A DNA stretch of 64,000 bases, taken from assembly GCF_003569745.1 (NCBI RefSeq), contig NZ_AP018498.1, positions 806,001 through 870,000 on the forward strand, given 5' to 3'. Position numbers and translations under genes: made by a program. The stretch is from Altererythrobacter sp. B11. GTDB taxonomy: Bacteria > Pseudomonadota > Alphaproteobacteria > Sphingomonadales > Sphingomonadaceae. Shown here piece by piece: positions 17,698 through 30,241 of this stretch. Under the pieces are notes generated by a model. The model made no database searches, was not told the origin of the DNA, and saw only the letters and a program-made list of their open reading frames with translations. Each line of letters starts with the position of its first letter. Position 1 is the stretch's first letter.

Positions 17698-18339
17698 TTG
17701 CTTGCGTTGCTATGGCCTGACGAAGTCGGCGAAACCCACTTCAGTCCGGTATGGCAGCGCACCCTCTGGATCGCGCTTTTAATCAATGCCATCAGGTCAG
17801 GGGTCGAAATCGTAGCGGGCATGGCGGATTCGCGCGTCCTGCAGACCGATGCACTCGACTTTCTGGGAAAATGTTGCACTACGCCATCAGCCTCGGAGTG
17901 GCCGGAATGGCGCTCGCTTGGCGAAGACGCGCGGCGCTTGCCAAGACCGCGACTATGTTCGCTTTCGGCGTCTGGGTGCTGGGTTCCGCGATCTGGGGCT
18001 TCCCTGAAGGCGCATCGCCGGATGCCGGGACGATGGGCATTATCGGCAGCGCGGCTCTTCTGGCGAACCTGACGGTTGCGGTGCGGCTGTTTCGCTTTCG
18101 CACCGGGACGCGAACATGCGCTTGGTGTGAATCTGCTCGCGCAAGGACGCAATCGGCAGTGTTGCCGTCCTGGGAGCAGCGCCGGGTGTCTTCGGAGCCG
18201 GCGCAGGAATGCTGTGGCAGGCTTTCTGGGTGCTGGTGAAGGGCGCTCCTCCCGCTATGCCATCGCCGTCCTGATCGCCTCCACCAACTTGCTTATCGAA
18301 CTCGGCGTGATGCGACGGCTCATTTCACTTTTCGAGTAG
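17698..18339 (+). pseudogene. Decayed CDF-like gene, paralogue of the gene at 19078
   Basis: Pieces in three frames align in order to the intact protein at 19078: RTLWIALLINAIRSGVEI and LQTDALDFLGK (to about 17875), then HYAISLGVAGMALAWRRRAA and IIGSAALLANLTVAVRLFRF (about 17880-18100), then CSRKDAIGSVAVLGAAPGVF (about 18125-18210), and a final YAIAVLIASTNLLIELG (to 18339). At least three shifts interrupt it, so no full product is possible. It looks like an older duplicate left behind next to the functional copy. Confidence 0.8.
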
Positions 18340-18593
18340 GACGGGCGGCAAATTTCTTCGTGGGTCTACGCGCTGGTTCCAGCGCATTCGCAATCGGCTT
18401 CCGTGGTGCTTGATCTATCGAACCTGCGAGCTGCTCGGAGCCCGCATAAAGTACGGATTCGACTATCGCAAAGGATGTCAGAACCAGGATCTTGGCCGTG
18501 GCCACGCTCCTGTCGGAAGCCTTGCGGCTGTTATCTTATGGCGTTCTTCGGCTGCCCTGTTCTCGAGAGCTGACCTATGGATTCCATCAGGGC
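18340..18593. other. Spacer without a clear gene
   Basis: About 250 bases between the decayed CDF gene and the MerR gene. A 61-codon minus-strand frame (18320-18505, GTG start, hydrophobic N-terminus ILVLTSFAIVESVLYAG) overlaps it, but the AGGAG is only about one base from the GTG and there is no known family. The stretch is probably decayed coding sequence. Confidence 0.35.
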
Positions 18594-18995
18594 TCATTCG
18601 TGATCGCTTCCCGGAGAAAGCGCACGCAATATATCGCAATCGCCGATCGAACCGCCGGCGCAGGATTCGACGAGGTCGGTCAACTCGCGCCGCAATGCGG
18701 TGAGGTCGGCAATCTTGCGATCGATCGCGGCGAGATGCTGAACCGCGATCGCATCGACCGTGGCGCAATTCTCCCCGGGGTTACGCGTGAGATTCATCAG
18801 CTGGCTGACCTGATCGAGCGAGAAGCCGAGATCGCGCCCTCGCTTGATGAAGGTGAGCCGGTTGAGAGACGCCTTGTCGTATTCACGGTAGTTGCTGGCA
18901 CTGCGATCCGGCTCTTCGAGCAGCCCTGCCTTCTCGTACCAGCGGATCGTTTCCACACGGACGCCTGTTCGGCATGCCAGTTCACCGATGCGCAT
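18594..18995 (-). CDS. pbrR: MerR-family Pb/Cd/Zn-responsive regulator (PbrR/CadR type)
   Basis: A 133-residue MerR regulator. The N-terminal winged helix reads IGELACRTGVRVETIRWYEK, followed by a coiled dimer helix. Metal-binding Cys are at 77 (ENCATVD), 112 (ESCAGG) and 120 (GDC), close to the three-Cys pattern of CadR/PbrR. It is divergent from the CDF-like gene, with a MerR-type operator between them and a second copy before the pbrT-like gene, so it probably activates both and itself. The pbrT neighbour favours Pb(II), but Cd or Zn is possible. Confidence 0.85.
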   Translation of the reverse strand: MRIGELACRTGVRVETIRWYEKAGLLEEPDRSASNYREYDKASLNRLTFIKRGRDLGFSLDQVSQLMNLTRNPGENCATVDAIAVQHLAAIDRKIADLTALRRELTDLVESCAGGSIGDCDILRALSPGSDHE

Positions 18996-19007
18996 TGATC
19001 CGGCCCC

Positions 19008-19040
19008 TTGACCCTATAGTGACTTCAGGGGGCATATGGT
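19008..19040 (+). promoter_or_regulatory. MerR-type promoter/operator of the CDF-like gene
   Basis: TTGACC (-35) at 19008-19013 is followed by the dyad CCCTATAGTGACTTCAGGG at 19012-19030 and a -10-like CATATGG at 19033-19039. The -35 to -10 spacing is longer than the normal 17, as MerR activators require. The dyad resembles known CadR/PbrR operators. It lies between the divergent regulator and CDF-like genes. Confidence 0.8.
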
Positions 19041-19077
19041 GGCGCCATGACCGATTCCAACACCCACAGGTACGACA

Positions 19078-19740
19078 ATGGCAGGATGTGATTGCGCGCC
19101 GAGCGATGAACCCGCGGACGATCCCCAATGGCGCCGGGCACTGTGGATCGCGCTGGCGATCAATCTGGCGATGTTCGCGGGAGAAATCGGCGCGGGGCTC
19201 ATCTCGGGCTCGCAGGCGCTGCGGGCCGACGCGCTCGACTTCCTGGGCGATGCAGCCAATTACGCGATCAGCCTGGGCGTGGCCGGTTCGGTCCTTGCAT
19301 GGCGCGCGAAGGCGGCGCTTGCCAAGGGCGCGACGCTCGCGCTGCTGGGGCTGTTCGTGCTGGTCTCCACCGGAATCGCACTGATGAACGGCACCGTGCC
19401 GCGGGCCGAACTGATGGGCGTGGTGGGGGTCATCGCACTGATCGCCAATGGCGCGGTGGCGATCATGCTGTTCCGTTTTCGCAGCGGCGACGCGAACCGG
19501 CGCTCGGTCTGGATTTGCTCGCGCAACGACGCGATCGGCAACGTCGCCGTGGTTGCCGCTGCCGCGGGCGTGTTCGGAACCGGCACGGCCTGGCCCGATC
19601 TCATCGTCGCCGCGATCATGGCGGCGCTGGGCCTGTCCGGCGGGTGGCAAATCATGCGGCACGCGCTGCGCGATCTTGGCGAAGCGTCACGATCGTCCGA
19701 CACATCGGCCAATGCTCATTCTAAGAATGCGTCGCAATAG
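19078..19740 (+). CDS. CDF-like cation transporter of the pbr regulon
   Basis: A 220-residue, six-helix member of the CDF superfamily. TM2 has the acidic string RADALDFLGDAANYAISLG and TM5 has ICSRNDAIGNVAVVAA; these replace the usual HxxxD sites. The N-terminus has a CDC pair (AGCDCAP). No C-terminal cytoplasmic domain. It is the first gene under the MerR operator, so it should be induced by the metal and export it. An intact counterpart of the pseudogene at 17698. Confidence 0.8.
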   Translation: MAGCDCAPSDEPADDPQWRRALWIALAINLAMFAGEIGAGLISGSQALRADALDFLGDAANYAISLGVAGSVLAWRAKAALAKGATLALLGLFVLVSTGIALMNGTVPRAELMGVVGVIALIANGAVAIMLFRFRSGDANRRSVWICSRNDAIGNVAVVAAAAGVFGTGTAWPDLIVAAIMAALGLSGGWQIMRHALRDLGEASRSSDTSANAHSKNASQ

Positions 19741-19742
19741 CC

Positions 19743-19773
19743 TTGACCCTGTAGTGGCTTCAGGGTGTATGCG
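19743..19773 (+). promoter_or_regulatory. Second MerR-type promoter/operator, before pbrT-like gene
   Basis: TTGACC at 19743-19748, perfect inverted repeat ACCCTG (19746-19751) ... CAGGGT (19761-19766), and a -10-like TATGCG at 19768-19773, spacing 19. It differs from the first operator at only a few positions, so one regulator should bind both. It sits immediately after the CDF-like stop, so pbrT has its own regulated start of transcription. Confidence 0.8.
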
Positions 19774-19803
19774 CGCCACATGACGAATCTCGGATCGAAT
19801 CGC

Positions 19804-21762
19804 ATGATGCGCCGGCTGCGCGGATTTCTGGCAGTCCTGCTCATTATCGTGGCATCGGGGCTCATGGCCTCGCCTGCGGCAGCCCAGGCGCTCGAGCCGG
19901 CGACCGCCGAACGGGTCGGTACGACGTGGAAGCTCCTCGATTACATAGCGGTCGACTACGAGGGCGCCGTGTCGGGGGGCAAGGTCACCAGCGACGGCGA
20001 ATATGCCGAGATGCAGGAGTTCGCGGCCACGATCGCGGATGAGCTCGATCAACTGCCCGACCGGCCGCGGAAGGCCGAGCTCGTTCGCGAGGCACGCGCG
20101 CTGCGCGACCAGATCGCCGCGAAAGCTCCGGCGGCGCGAATAGCTTCGACCTCCCACAAGATCTCCGGCGTGCTGCTCGAGGCCTATCCCGTCCCGGTCG
20201 CGCCTTCGAGAGCGCCAAACGTCGCGCGCGGTGCTGCTCTCTTCGCCGATAATTGCGCCGCCTGCCATGGCGCGAGCGGGAACGGCAAGGGGCCCGATGC
20301 TGCCGGGCTAGAAACGCCGCCGATTGCGTTCACCGACACGGCCCGCGCGCGCAAGCGCAGCCTCGCGGCACTCGAGCAGGTCATCTCGCAAGGGATCGAC
20401 GGTACCGCCATGCAAAGCTTTCGCGACCTTCCTGCCGAGGATCGCTGGGCGCTCGCCTTCCGCGCCGGAGCGTTCGCCTTTTCGCAGGCCGACGTGCAGC
20501 GGGGCGAGAGGTTGTGGCAGAGCAGCGCCGACATTCGCGCGAGAATGCCCGATCTGAAGGCTCTCGTCACGACCACCCCAGAAGCATTAGGCGAGCAGAT
20601 CGGACAGGGGCGGGCCGACGCCGTCATGGCCTATCTTCGCGCCAATCCCGAGGCTCTGACGGCCCGGGCTTCGGGCGATGCCGGCAAAGCCATCGCCACG
20701 ACCCGCGCCAGGCTCGGCGAAAGCGTCGACGCCTACCGCTCCGGAGACAGGAAACGGGCCAAGGCGCTCGCCCTGTCGGCCTATCTCGACGGCTTCGAAC
20801 CCATCGAGCCGCTGCTCAGCGCCAAGGACGCCGGACTGATGGCGAATATCGAGACGCGCATGGGCGCGTTCCGGGCAGCGATCGGCGACGGAATAGCGCC
20901 CGATGCCCTGGCGACGCAGGCGGGAGCAATCGATACGCTCCTCGATGACGCCGAGCGTTCCCTGGCGCCCGGCGCGTCGAGCGCCGTCACCACGTTCGCC
21001 GGCGCGTTTGCCGTCCTGTTGCGCGAAGGCCTCGAAGCGCTGCTCATCGTCGTGGCGATGCTGGCGTTTCTGGAGAAGGCGGACCGCAAGGACGTGTTGC
21101 GCTACGTTCACGGCGGCTGGACGAGCGCTCTCGTTGCCGGAGGAGCGACCTGGCTGGTGGCCACCTATGCGATCGGCATCAGCGGCGCGAGCCGCGAGCT
21201 GACCGAAGGGTTCGGCTCCCTGTTTGCGGCGGTCGTGCTGCTGTCGGTGGGCATCTGGATGCACGGCAAGGCGCAGGCCGGCCAGTGGCAGAGGTATATT
21301 CAGGAAAAGCTCGCCAGGGCCCTCGGCGGCCAGTCGGGCTGGTTGCTGTTCGGCCTCGCCTTCGTCGTCGTATACCGCGAGGTGTTCGAGACGATCCTGT
21401 TCTTTGCCGCCTTGTGGTCGCAGGGCAACGGAGCGGCAATGCTCGCTGGAACGGTCGCCGCCGTACTTGTACTCGCCGGCCTCGCGTGGGCCATGTTGCG
21501 GTACAGCCGGCAACTGCCGATCGCCAGTTTCTTCCGCTACAGCTCCTGGCTGATGGCCGCGTTGACAGTGGTGCTCGCGGGCAAGGGTGTCGCCGCATTG
21601 CAGGAGGCAGGCTGGATCGATATCGCACCCGTCTCGTTCGTTCCGCGACTTTCGATCGTCGGCCTGTTCCCCACGCTCGAGACGGTCGCGGCGCAGATTC
21701 TCGTCCTTCTCGCGCTCGTCCTCGGCTTTGCGGTCAATCGTCGCCGCGTGGCCGCAGACTGA
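19804..21762 (+). CDS. pbrT: PbrT-like FTR1 permease with cytochrome c domain
   Basis: A 652-residue protein: signal peptide (FLAVLLIIVASGLMASPAAAQ), a periplasmic region, a cytochrome c domain with haem motif NCAACHGASGNGKG, a helical linker, and a C-terminal FTR1 iron/lead permease with about seven helices. The two FTR1 motifs are present: REGLEALLIV and YREVFETILFF. PbrT of Cupriavidus has this layout and takes up Pb(II). ATG 19804 is preferred because the GTG at 19765 and ATG at 19780 lie on or before the expected transcript start. Iron uptake is an alternative function. Confidence 0.85.
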   Translation: MMRRLRGFLAVLLIIVASGLMASPAAAQALEPATAERVGTTWKLLDYIAVDYEGAVSGGKVTSDGEYAEMQEFAATIADELDQLPDRPRKAELVREARALRDQIAAKAPAARIASTSHKISGVLLEAYPVPVAPSRAPNVARGAALFADNCAACHGASGNGKGPDAAGLETPPIAFTDTARARKRSLAALEQVISQGIDGTAMQSFRDLPAEDRWALAFRAGAFAFSQADVQRGERLWQSSADIRARMPDLKALVTTTPEALGEQIGQGRADAVMAYLRANPEALTARASGDAGKAIATTRARLGESVDAYRSGDRKRAKALALSAYLDGFEPIEPLLSAKDAGLMANIETRMGAFRAAIGDGIAPDALATQAGAIDTLLDDAERSLAPGASSAVTTFAGAFAVLLREGLEALLIVVAMLAFLEKADRKDVLRYVHGGWTSALVAGGATWLVATYAIGISGASRELTEGFGSLFAAVVLLSVGIWMHGKAQAGQWQRYIQEKLARALGGQSGWLLFGLAFVVVYREVFETILFFAALWSQGNGAAMLAGTVAAVLVLAGLAWAMLRYSRQLPIASFFRYSSWLMAALTVVLAGKGVAALQEAGWIDIAPVSFVPRLSIVGLFPTLETVAAQILVLLALVLGFAVNRRRVAAD

Positions 21763-21930
21763 TGCGCTGCTTTCCTGGCCGATTCGGACCTACGGCGCGA
21801 TTCAGCCGCCGCTCTCGCGCTGCATGACCCGCCCGCGGATCGAACGAAAACCTCCCGATCGGCGCCGACCTGCGGCAAACCGGATCGTGTTCGTCTTGCT
21901 ATTGCCGGATGCCCGGTCTATCGCGCCGGG

Positions 21931-22308
21931 GTGAAGTTCCTGCGCGCCCTGGCTCTGGTTTGTTTCGGCTTCGGACTGTTCGTCCAGGTCGCGGCCAATG
22001 CCGCGGCGGTGCCCCAGGTCGAAATGGCGACGATGGGCGATTGCGCTCACGCTGAGCAGGCGATGTCCGGGCACCGTATGAAGGGCATGGCGGACTCCTC
22101 CGATCACAAGGGTTCTTGCCCCGACATGACGATCGAGTGTCTGATCGCCATGAACTGCCTGCCACCGCTTGCGCTGCCCGATACCGGAGCGGCCCAGCCG
22201 ACCCCGCTTCCAGCCGCCCGGATCTACGGTCTTGCGAACGCAGTGCGGCTCGAAAGCGAGCCCGCGCGTCCGGAGTCGCCCCCTCCCCAAACCTACCTCA
22301 CCGTCTAG
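21931..22308 (+). CDS. Small secreted Cys/Met/His protein
   Basis: A 125-residue protein with a signal peptide (ALALVCFGFGLFVQVAANAAA), a His/Met/Cys-bearing middle (DCAHAEQAMSGHRMKGMAD; SCPDMTIECLIAMNC) and a Pro-rich tail. The composition suggests periplasmic copper or silver binding. It starts with GTG and lies 134 bases before the cus operon in the same direction, so it is likely its first gene. No named family is recognised. Confidence 0.6.
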   Translation: MKFLRALALVCFGFGLFVQVAANAAAVPQVEMATMGDCAHAEQAMSGHRMKGMADSSDHKGSCPDMTIECLIAMNCLPPLALPDTGAAQPTPLPAARIYGLANAVRLESEPARPESPPPQTYLTV

Positions 22309-22442
22309 TTTCGAACGGCGCCGCGCGATGCGCGGCGGGCCGGATCGCGAGCTGGGCGGACGACTGCGTCTGACCGGTCCTTGCGGCCGTTGCTAACGCC
22401 AACCGTCTTCCTGGCCCGCTCTGAACGAGTGAGGTTTATCGC

Positions 22443-23678
22443 ATGTTTTGGCGCATTTGCTGGCTGCCCATGGCAGCCGCGCTTGCCGCGCAGGCTGCCC
22501 AGGCGCAGTCGGTCGGCTACGATGAGGCATTGCGGGCAGCGCAAACGCAGCAGCCCGTGCTGCAGGCGCGCGAGCTCGAGATCGAGGCCCTGGAGAGGAC
22601 CGCGGAAGCGGCAGGCGAACTGCCCGACCCGCGGTTGCGCGCGGGCATCGTCAACTTGCCGGTCACCGGACCGGCTGCGTTCGATCTCGATCGGCAGCTT
22701 CCGACGCAGGTCCAGGTCGGGGTGGAGCAGGACTTCCCCAATCTCGCCAAGCGCCACGCCAGGACGGGAGTCGCGGACTCGGACATCCGCGTGGCCGATG
22801 CCCGGTTGGCGCACACCGAACACATGGTTCGGATCGAAACCGGCGAGGCCTGGATCTCGCTCGCATATGCCCAGCAGCGACTGGCGCTCGCCGCGAGGGC
22901 CCAGGACGACCTGCACAAGCTGGTGCCGGTCGCGCGCAGCGCCGTGGCGGCCGGCTCGGCGCGTCCCGCGCAGAGTCTGGAAATACGCCGCGCATTGCTC
23001 GACATCGACGATGCGCGGACGCGGATCGAAGCCGACCGGGAAGCGGCGCAGGCCCGCCTGAGGCGGTACATCGCCGGGACCGAACCCGTCGCCGAAGGGC
23101 CAGTCCCATCGGCCGACATCGATCCCGTGACGCTGCGGGCGACGCTTTCGCGAAACCCAGAGATCATCCTGGCCGACGCGGCCGAGGATCGCGCGCGAGC
23201 CGCGATCGACCTTGCCCGTGCGGACAAGCGGCCCGACTTCGGCGTCAACGTGAGCCTTGGGCGGCGCAACCCCGATTTCGGAAGCGTGGTCTCGGTCATG
23301 GGTTCGGTGACCGTGCCGATCTTCGCCGGTCGGCGGCAGGAGCCGCGCATAGCCGCGGCCGAAGCGCAGGCGGCGGCGGCTCGCGCCGAGCGGGCCGACA
23401 TGCTGCGCGCGCTCGAAGCGCAGTTCGCCGCCGACCTCGCGGCCTGGCGCAGCGCGGCCCGGCAATGGCAGCGCGCGCGCGAGGAGCTGTTGCCTCTGGC
23501 CCGCAATCGGGCGAACCTCGAAACCGCCAGCTTCGCCGCCGGCCGTGCCGAACTGATCGACGTGATCGCGGCCAAGACCGCGCTGGCCCTCCTCGAACTC
23601 GAAGTCCTCGAGCGGGAGGAGGCGACGGTCGAAGCCGCCACCAAACTGCGACTTACCTATCGGGAGCACATGCAATGA
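22443..23678 (+). CDS. cusC: CusC-like outer-membrane efflux protein
   Basis: A 411-residue TolC-family protein with signal peptide (WLPMAAALAAQAAQAQS) and two long Ala/Arg-rich helical repeats. The phrases PDPRLRAGIVNLPV and QVGVEQDFPNLAKR are typical of the copper/silver OEP branch. It forms the outer-membrane duct of the Cus pump. Its stop overlaps the cusB start (ATGCAATGA), so translation is coupled. Confidence 0.88.
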   Translation: MFWRICWLPMAAALAAQAAQAQSVGYDEALRAAQTQQPVLQARELEIEALERTAEAAGELPDPRLRAGIVNLPVTGPAAFDLDRQLPTQVQVGVEQDFPNLAKRHARTGVADSDIRVADARLAHTEHMVRIETGEAWISLAYAQQRLALAARAQDDLHKLVPVARSAVAAGSARPAQSLEIRRALLDIDDARTRIEADREAAQARLRRYIAGTEPVAEGPVPSADIDPVTLRATLSRNPEIILADAAEDRARAAIDLARADKRPDFGVNVSLGRRNPDFGSVVSVMGSVTVPIFAGRRQEPRIAAAEAQAAAARAERADMLRALEAQFAADLAAWRSAARQWQRAREELLPLARNRANLETASFAAGRAELIDVIAAKTALALLELEVLEREEATVEAATKLRLTYREHMQ

Positions 23679-25200
23679 AAGCTGCTTGGGAAAGACTGAC
23701 GCCGCGTCAGAAGTCCTACACGCTTGCCGCCGGGATCGCGCTCGTGAGCATCGGCGCCGGTTACGGGCTTGCGACACTTGGAGACGGCAATTCCGGCAAT
23801 TCCGCAGATAGCAGTGCGGCGACCGAAGCGGGCTGCAAGCAGGTCGCCTACTGGTACGATCCGATGAAGCCCGACCAGCACTTCGATGAGCCGGGCAAAT
23901 CGCCCTTCATGGATATGCAACTGGTGGCGAAATGCGCCGGGGGCGAAGCTGCGAGTGCGGGCGGGGTGAGCATCGATCCCACGCTGGTACAGAACTTCGG
24001 CGTGCGCACCGCGCAGGCCGAGATCGGCGTGCTCGAGCCCGAGACGAACGTCACCGGCACGCTCGCCTACAACGCGCGCCAGGTGTCGACCGTGCAGCCG
24101 CGCGCGAGCGGGTTCGTGCAGCGCACCTACGGCCTCGCGCCCGACGACATTGTCCGCCAGGGAACCCCGCTCGTCGATCTGCTGATCCCCGAGTGGGGCG
24201 GCGCGCAGCGTGAGTACCTGGCGGTCGCCGCAACCGGTGACGCGGCGCTGACCCGCGCGGCGCGCGAGCGGATGCGCCTGCTCGGAATGCCCGACGGGGT
24301 GATCTCCTCGGTCGCGCGCAGCGGCAGTCCCCGCTCGACCATTACGATTACCGCGCCGTCATCCGGCGCTGTCACGAACTTGAGCGTGCGGCCGGGAATG
24401 AGCGTGTCCACGGGTCAGACCCTGGCCGAGATCACCGGTCTCAATCCGATCTGGCTCGAAGCGGCGGTTCCGGAAATCCTCGCCGGCGAAGTACGGGTGG
24501 GACAGCCGCTGAGCGCGACGCTGACAGCGTTCCCGGGCGAGAAATTCGCCGGCCGGATCACCGCCATCCTGCCCAGTGCGCAGGCGCAGAGCCGCACTCT
24601 CACTGTCCGGGCCGAGCTGCGCAATCCCGACCAGCGGCTGCGGCCTGGAATGTTCGCGCAGGTCTCGCTCTCGCCCGCGCGGCGCGAGGCCGTACTGATT
24701 CCGTCCGAAGCGGTCATCCGCACCGGCGAGCGCACGCTGGTGATGCTGGCGCAGCAACGCGGCGGCTATCGCCCCGCCGAAGTGCACATAGGCCGCGAGG
24801 CGAATGGCCGAACGGAAGTGCTCGCCGGCCTCGCCCCGGGCGAGAAGGTGATTACCTCGGGCCAGTTCCTGCTCGATTCCGAAGCCAGTCTGGCGGGGTT
24901 GGACGTTCGCGACATTGACGAGGCGCCCGCGGCCACTTCCGGCGGCGACACCAAGCAGACGCAGCAGCAGGGGCCCAAGCAATACAGCGCAAACGGCACG
25001 ATCGAGAAGATCACCGCACGCTCTGTTACCTTGCGCCATGGCCCCGTTGCCGGACTCGGCTGGCCGGCGATGACGATGACCTTCGCGACGAAAGGACCGG
25101 CCCAGCTGCGCGGATTCAAACGCGGCGACAAGGTCACTTTCCGGTTCGTGCAGGACGGTAAAGCTGTGCGCATCAGCGCCATCAAGCAGGCAAGCAGCCA

Positions 25201-25204
<4 letters not shown>
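23675..25204 (+). CDS. cusB: CusB membrane fusion protein with C-terminal CusF domain
   Basis: A 509-residue periplasmic adaptor. In order: membrane anchor ([19 protein letters not shown]), a heavy-metal-binding segment ([12 protein letters not shown] ... SPFMDMQLV), the adaptor core with lipoyl and barrel domains, a Thr/Gln linker, and a CusF-like Cu/Ag-binding domain at about 430-509 with [16 protein letters not shown] carrying the His, Trp and two Met ligands. The fusion would bring the chaperone to the pump. ATG 23675 overlaps the cusC stop; an upstream extension lies inside cusC. Confidence 0.9.
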
Positions 25205-28346
<3,142 letters not shown>

Positions 28347-28368
<22 letters not shown>

Positions 28369-28739
28369 TGCTGCTTGCCGCGCCGCTGGCGCTGGCTGCC
28401 TGCGATGCCGGCGAACAAGCGTCGGATACATCGGACAGGCCAATGGCGGATAGCCAGATGGCCGGCGGCCAGACGGCAACAGGCGGCGAAGACATGCCGA
28501 TGATGCAAACAGGCGAGGGCGAGCAGATGGGCACTGGCGAAGGGACCGTCGCGGCGGTGGACGCTGAAACGATTACCATCGATCATGGCCCCATCCCCGA
28601 AGTGAACTGGCCGGCGATGACCATGTCCTTTTCAGCCGATGAGGCATCGCGCCAGAAGGTAACCAAAGGCGATCAGGTCACTTTCGCGTTCCGCAAGACC
28701 GAAGGCGGCGGTGAGATCACTTCGATCGACAAGAAGTAG
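28347..28739 (+). CDS. cusF: CusF-like Cu/Ag-binding lipoprotein
   Basis: A 130-residue lipoprotein (APLALAAC lipobox) with a Met/Gln/Gly-rich linker ([24 protein letters not shown]) and a CusF barrel with [16 protein letters not shown], the same ligands as in the CusB C-terminal domain. AAGGAG precedes ATG 28347. It hands periplasmic Cu or Ag to the pump. Having both a fused and a free CusF suggests division of labour or redundancy. Confidence 0.88.
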
Positions 28740-28832
28740 CGTTTGAGGCCCGGGCGGCGGCGTTGCCCGACGTTCGGGCTTTCTCCGAGAGCGGGGCGAG
28801 TTCGGCGGGGCCGGAGTTCATCTGGCGCGACG

Positions 28833-29762
28833 TTACAGCGCAACAGGAGGCTCGAGCGTGCCGAGCCACGAAACAAGGATCAGCACCGCGATTCCCAACA
28901 CCGTTTCGAGCGCAATACTTCGCCGCAGGGGAGGGAGTGCGCGGCGCCGGAGCTTCTCGTCGCTCAACGCCTTGCCCAGCGCGGGGGTGAGCCGAAAGCG
29001 GTTGGCGGCGGCGAACGCGATCATGATCACGAAGAGCACGATCTTGACGACCAGCAACTGGCCGTAGCGCGTAGTCCAAAGCTCTAACACCTTGTCCGGC
29101 CCCACCAGGACCCAGCTGTTGACCAGTCCGGTCAGCAGGATGAGCGCGACAGCGGCCGATCCGATCCCGGAAAAACCGTGCAGGGCTGCGTGGATTTCCA
29201 GGCTGTCGCGGTCGCTTCGGGGCCGGGCGAGAAGGAGTTGCCACAATCCGAACAGCGCACCGATCCAGACTCCGGCAGCCATGACGTGCAGAATATCGCT
29301 GAGCAAATGGACGGTACCGATGGACCCTTCTCCGGCCGCCGCGTGACCGAGCCAGGCGAGGCTCGCCGTGGCCGCCGTGCCAAGGACGGCTGCGGTCATC
29401 CAGCTGGTCCTTCCAGCGGGCAGGATGAGGAGCAGCACCGTTGCAAGCGTCGCCGCCGCCGCTCGAACCAGAGCCGCCTTGCCAAGATCCATTCCGAACG
29501 CGACTGTGCGCAGCGAGTTCACATCTAATCCATCGGACAGCGACCCTGCGAACAGAATCGACTGCGCCGCGACGGCCGCGAGGCTTGCGACTGCGAGAGC
29601 CGAGGCGGCGGTGAGCAGGAGAAGGCGTCGGGGCCGTGCCAGGCCTCCGCGTTCCGGGAACGGTCGGCCGCCCGAGTAAAGAAAGAAGAGCGATGCTCCC
29701 ATGAGAAGCATCGCTCCCAGATATTGGATAAGCCTGAGGCTGACGACTACCGGCTCGATCAT
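28833..29762 (-). CDS. copD: CopD-family copper resistance membrane protein
   Basis: A 309-residue protein with eight predicted helices and CopD-type residues (IQYLGAMLLMGASLFF; LSDILHVMAAGVWIGALFGL; HGFSGIGSAAVALILL). CopD works with CopC in copper handling or uptake across the inner membrane. It starts 1 base after the copC stop and ends the copper operon. It is convergent with cusF. Confidence 0.88.
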   Translation of the reverse strand: MIEPVVVSLRLIQYLGAMLLMGASLFFLYSGGRPFPERGGLARPRRLLLLTAASALAVASLAAVAAQSILFAGSLSDGLDVNSLRTVAFGMDLGKAALVRAAAATLATVLLLILPAGRTSWMTAAVLGTAATASLAWLGHAAAGEGSIGTVHLLSDILHVMAAGVWIGALFGLWQLLLARPRSDRDSLEIHAALHGFSGIGSAAVALILLTGLVNSWVLVGPDKVLELWTTRYGQLLVVKIVLFVIMIAFAAANRFRLTPALGKALSDEKLRRRALPPLRRSIALETVLGIAVLILVSWLGTLEPPVAL

Positions 29763-29763
29763 G

Positions 29764-30132
29764 TCAGCCGACCTTGAAGTTCAGCTCGCCCGTCATCTTA
29801 TGGCCATCGGCGGTTGCAGCGCTCCAGACGACTTTGTAAGTGCCCTTGGGCAGCGCCTGTGCTGGAGTTCCGACGATCGTCTTGCCGTCCTTTGCCACCG
29901 CAGTCTTTACCGGAACCGCCATTCCGTGCTCGGGCATAGTCACCTCGAATTTGGAAAAAGCCGGCACGAGCTGTTCGTTGAACGTCAACGAGATGGCTTT
30001 GGGCGCTGCAGACACCGTGGCGTGATCGGCGGGATTGGAGGACGTAAGTTTGGCGTGCGCAAAAGCGGGCCCGGCGATCAAGAGCGATGCAGCGCCAATG
30101 GCGCCCAGAACGCTAGACGTAACGTTTTTCAT
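29764..30132 (-). CDS. copC: CopC periplasmic copper-binding protein
   Basis: A 122-residue cupredoxin-like protein. The signal peptide (SLLIAGPAFA) is cleaved to expose HAKLTSSNPAD, where the new N-terminal His is a Cu(II) ligand; ATADGHKMTGELNF holds the later ligands. It carries periplasmic copper and cooperates with CopD. It is preceded by a 109-base spacer after the NTF2-like gene. Confidence 0.92.
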   Translation of the reverse strand: MKNVTSSVLGAIGAASLLIAGPAFAHAKLTSSNPADHATVSAAPKAISLTFNEQLVPAFSKFEVTMPEHGMAVPVKTAVAKDGKTIVGTPAQALPKGTYKVVWSAATADGHKMTGELNFKVG

Positions 30133-30241
30133 TGGTCATCTCCTTTGGTGAAAATTATTCTACTTGTTGTACAAAAGGCATGTGAAGCACGGCTTAATAC
30201 ACGACCTTGTCCTGACTCTCAGGCTCGCGAAGATCCTTTCG

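Noticed and set aside
18320-18505. 61-codon minus-strand ORF with hydrophobic start
   Set aside because: The ribosome binding site is too close to the GTG and there is no family match; probably remnant sequence.
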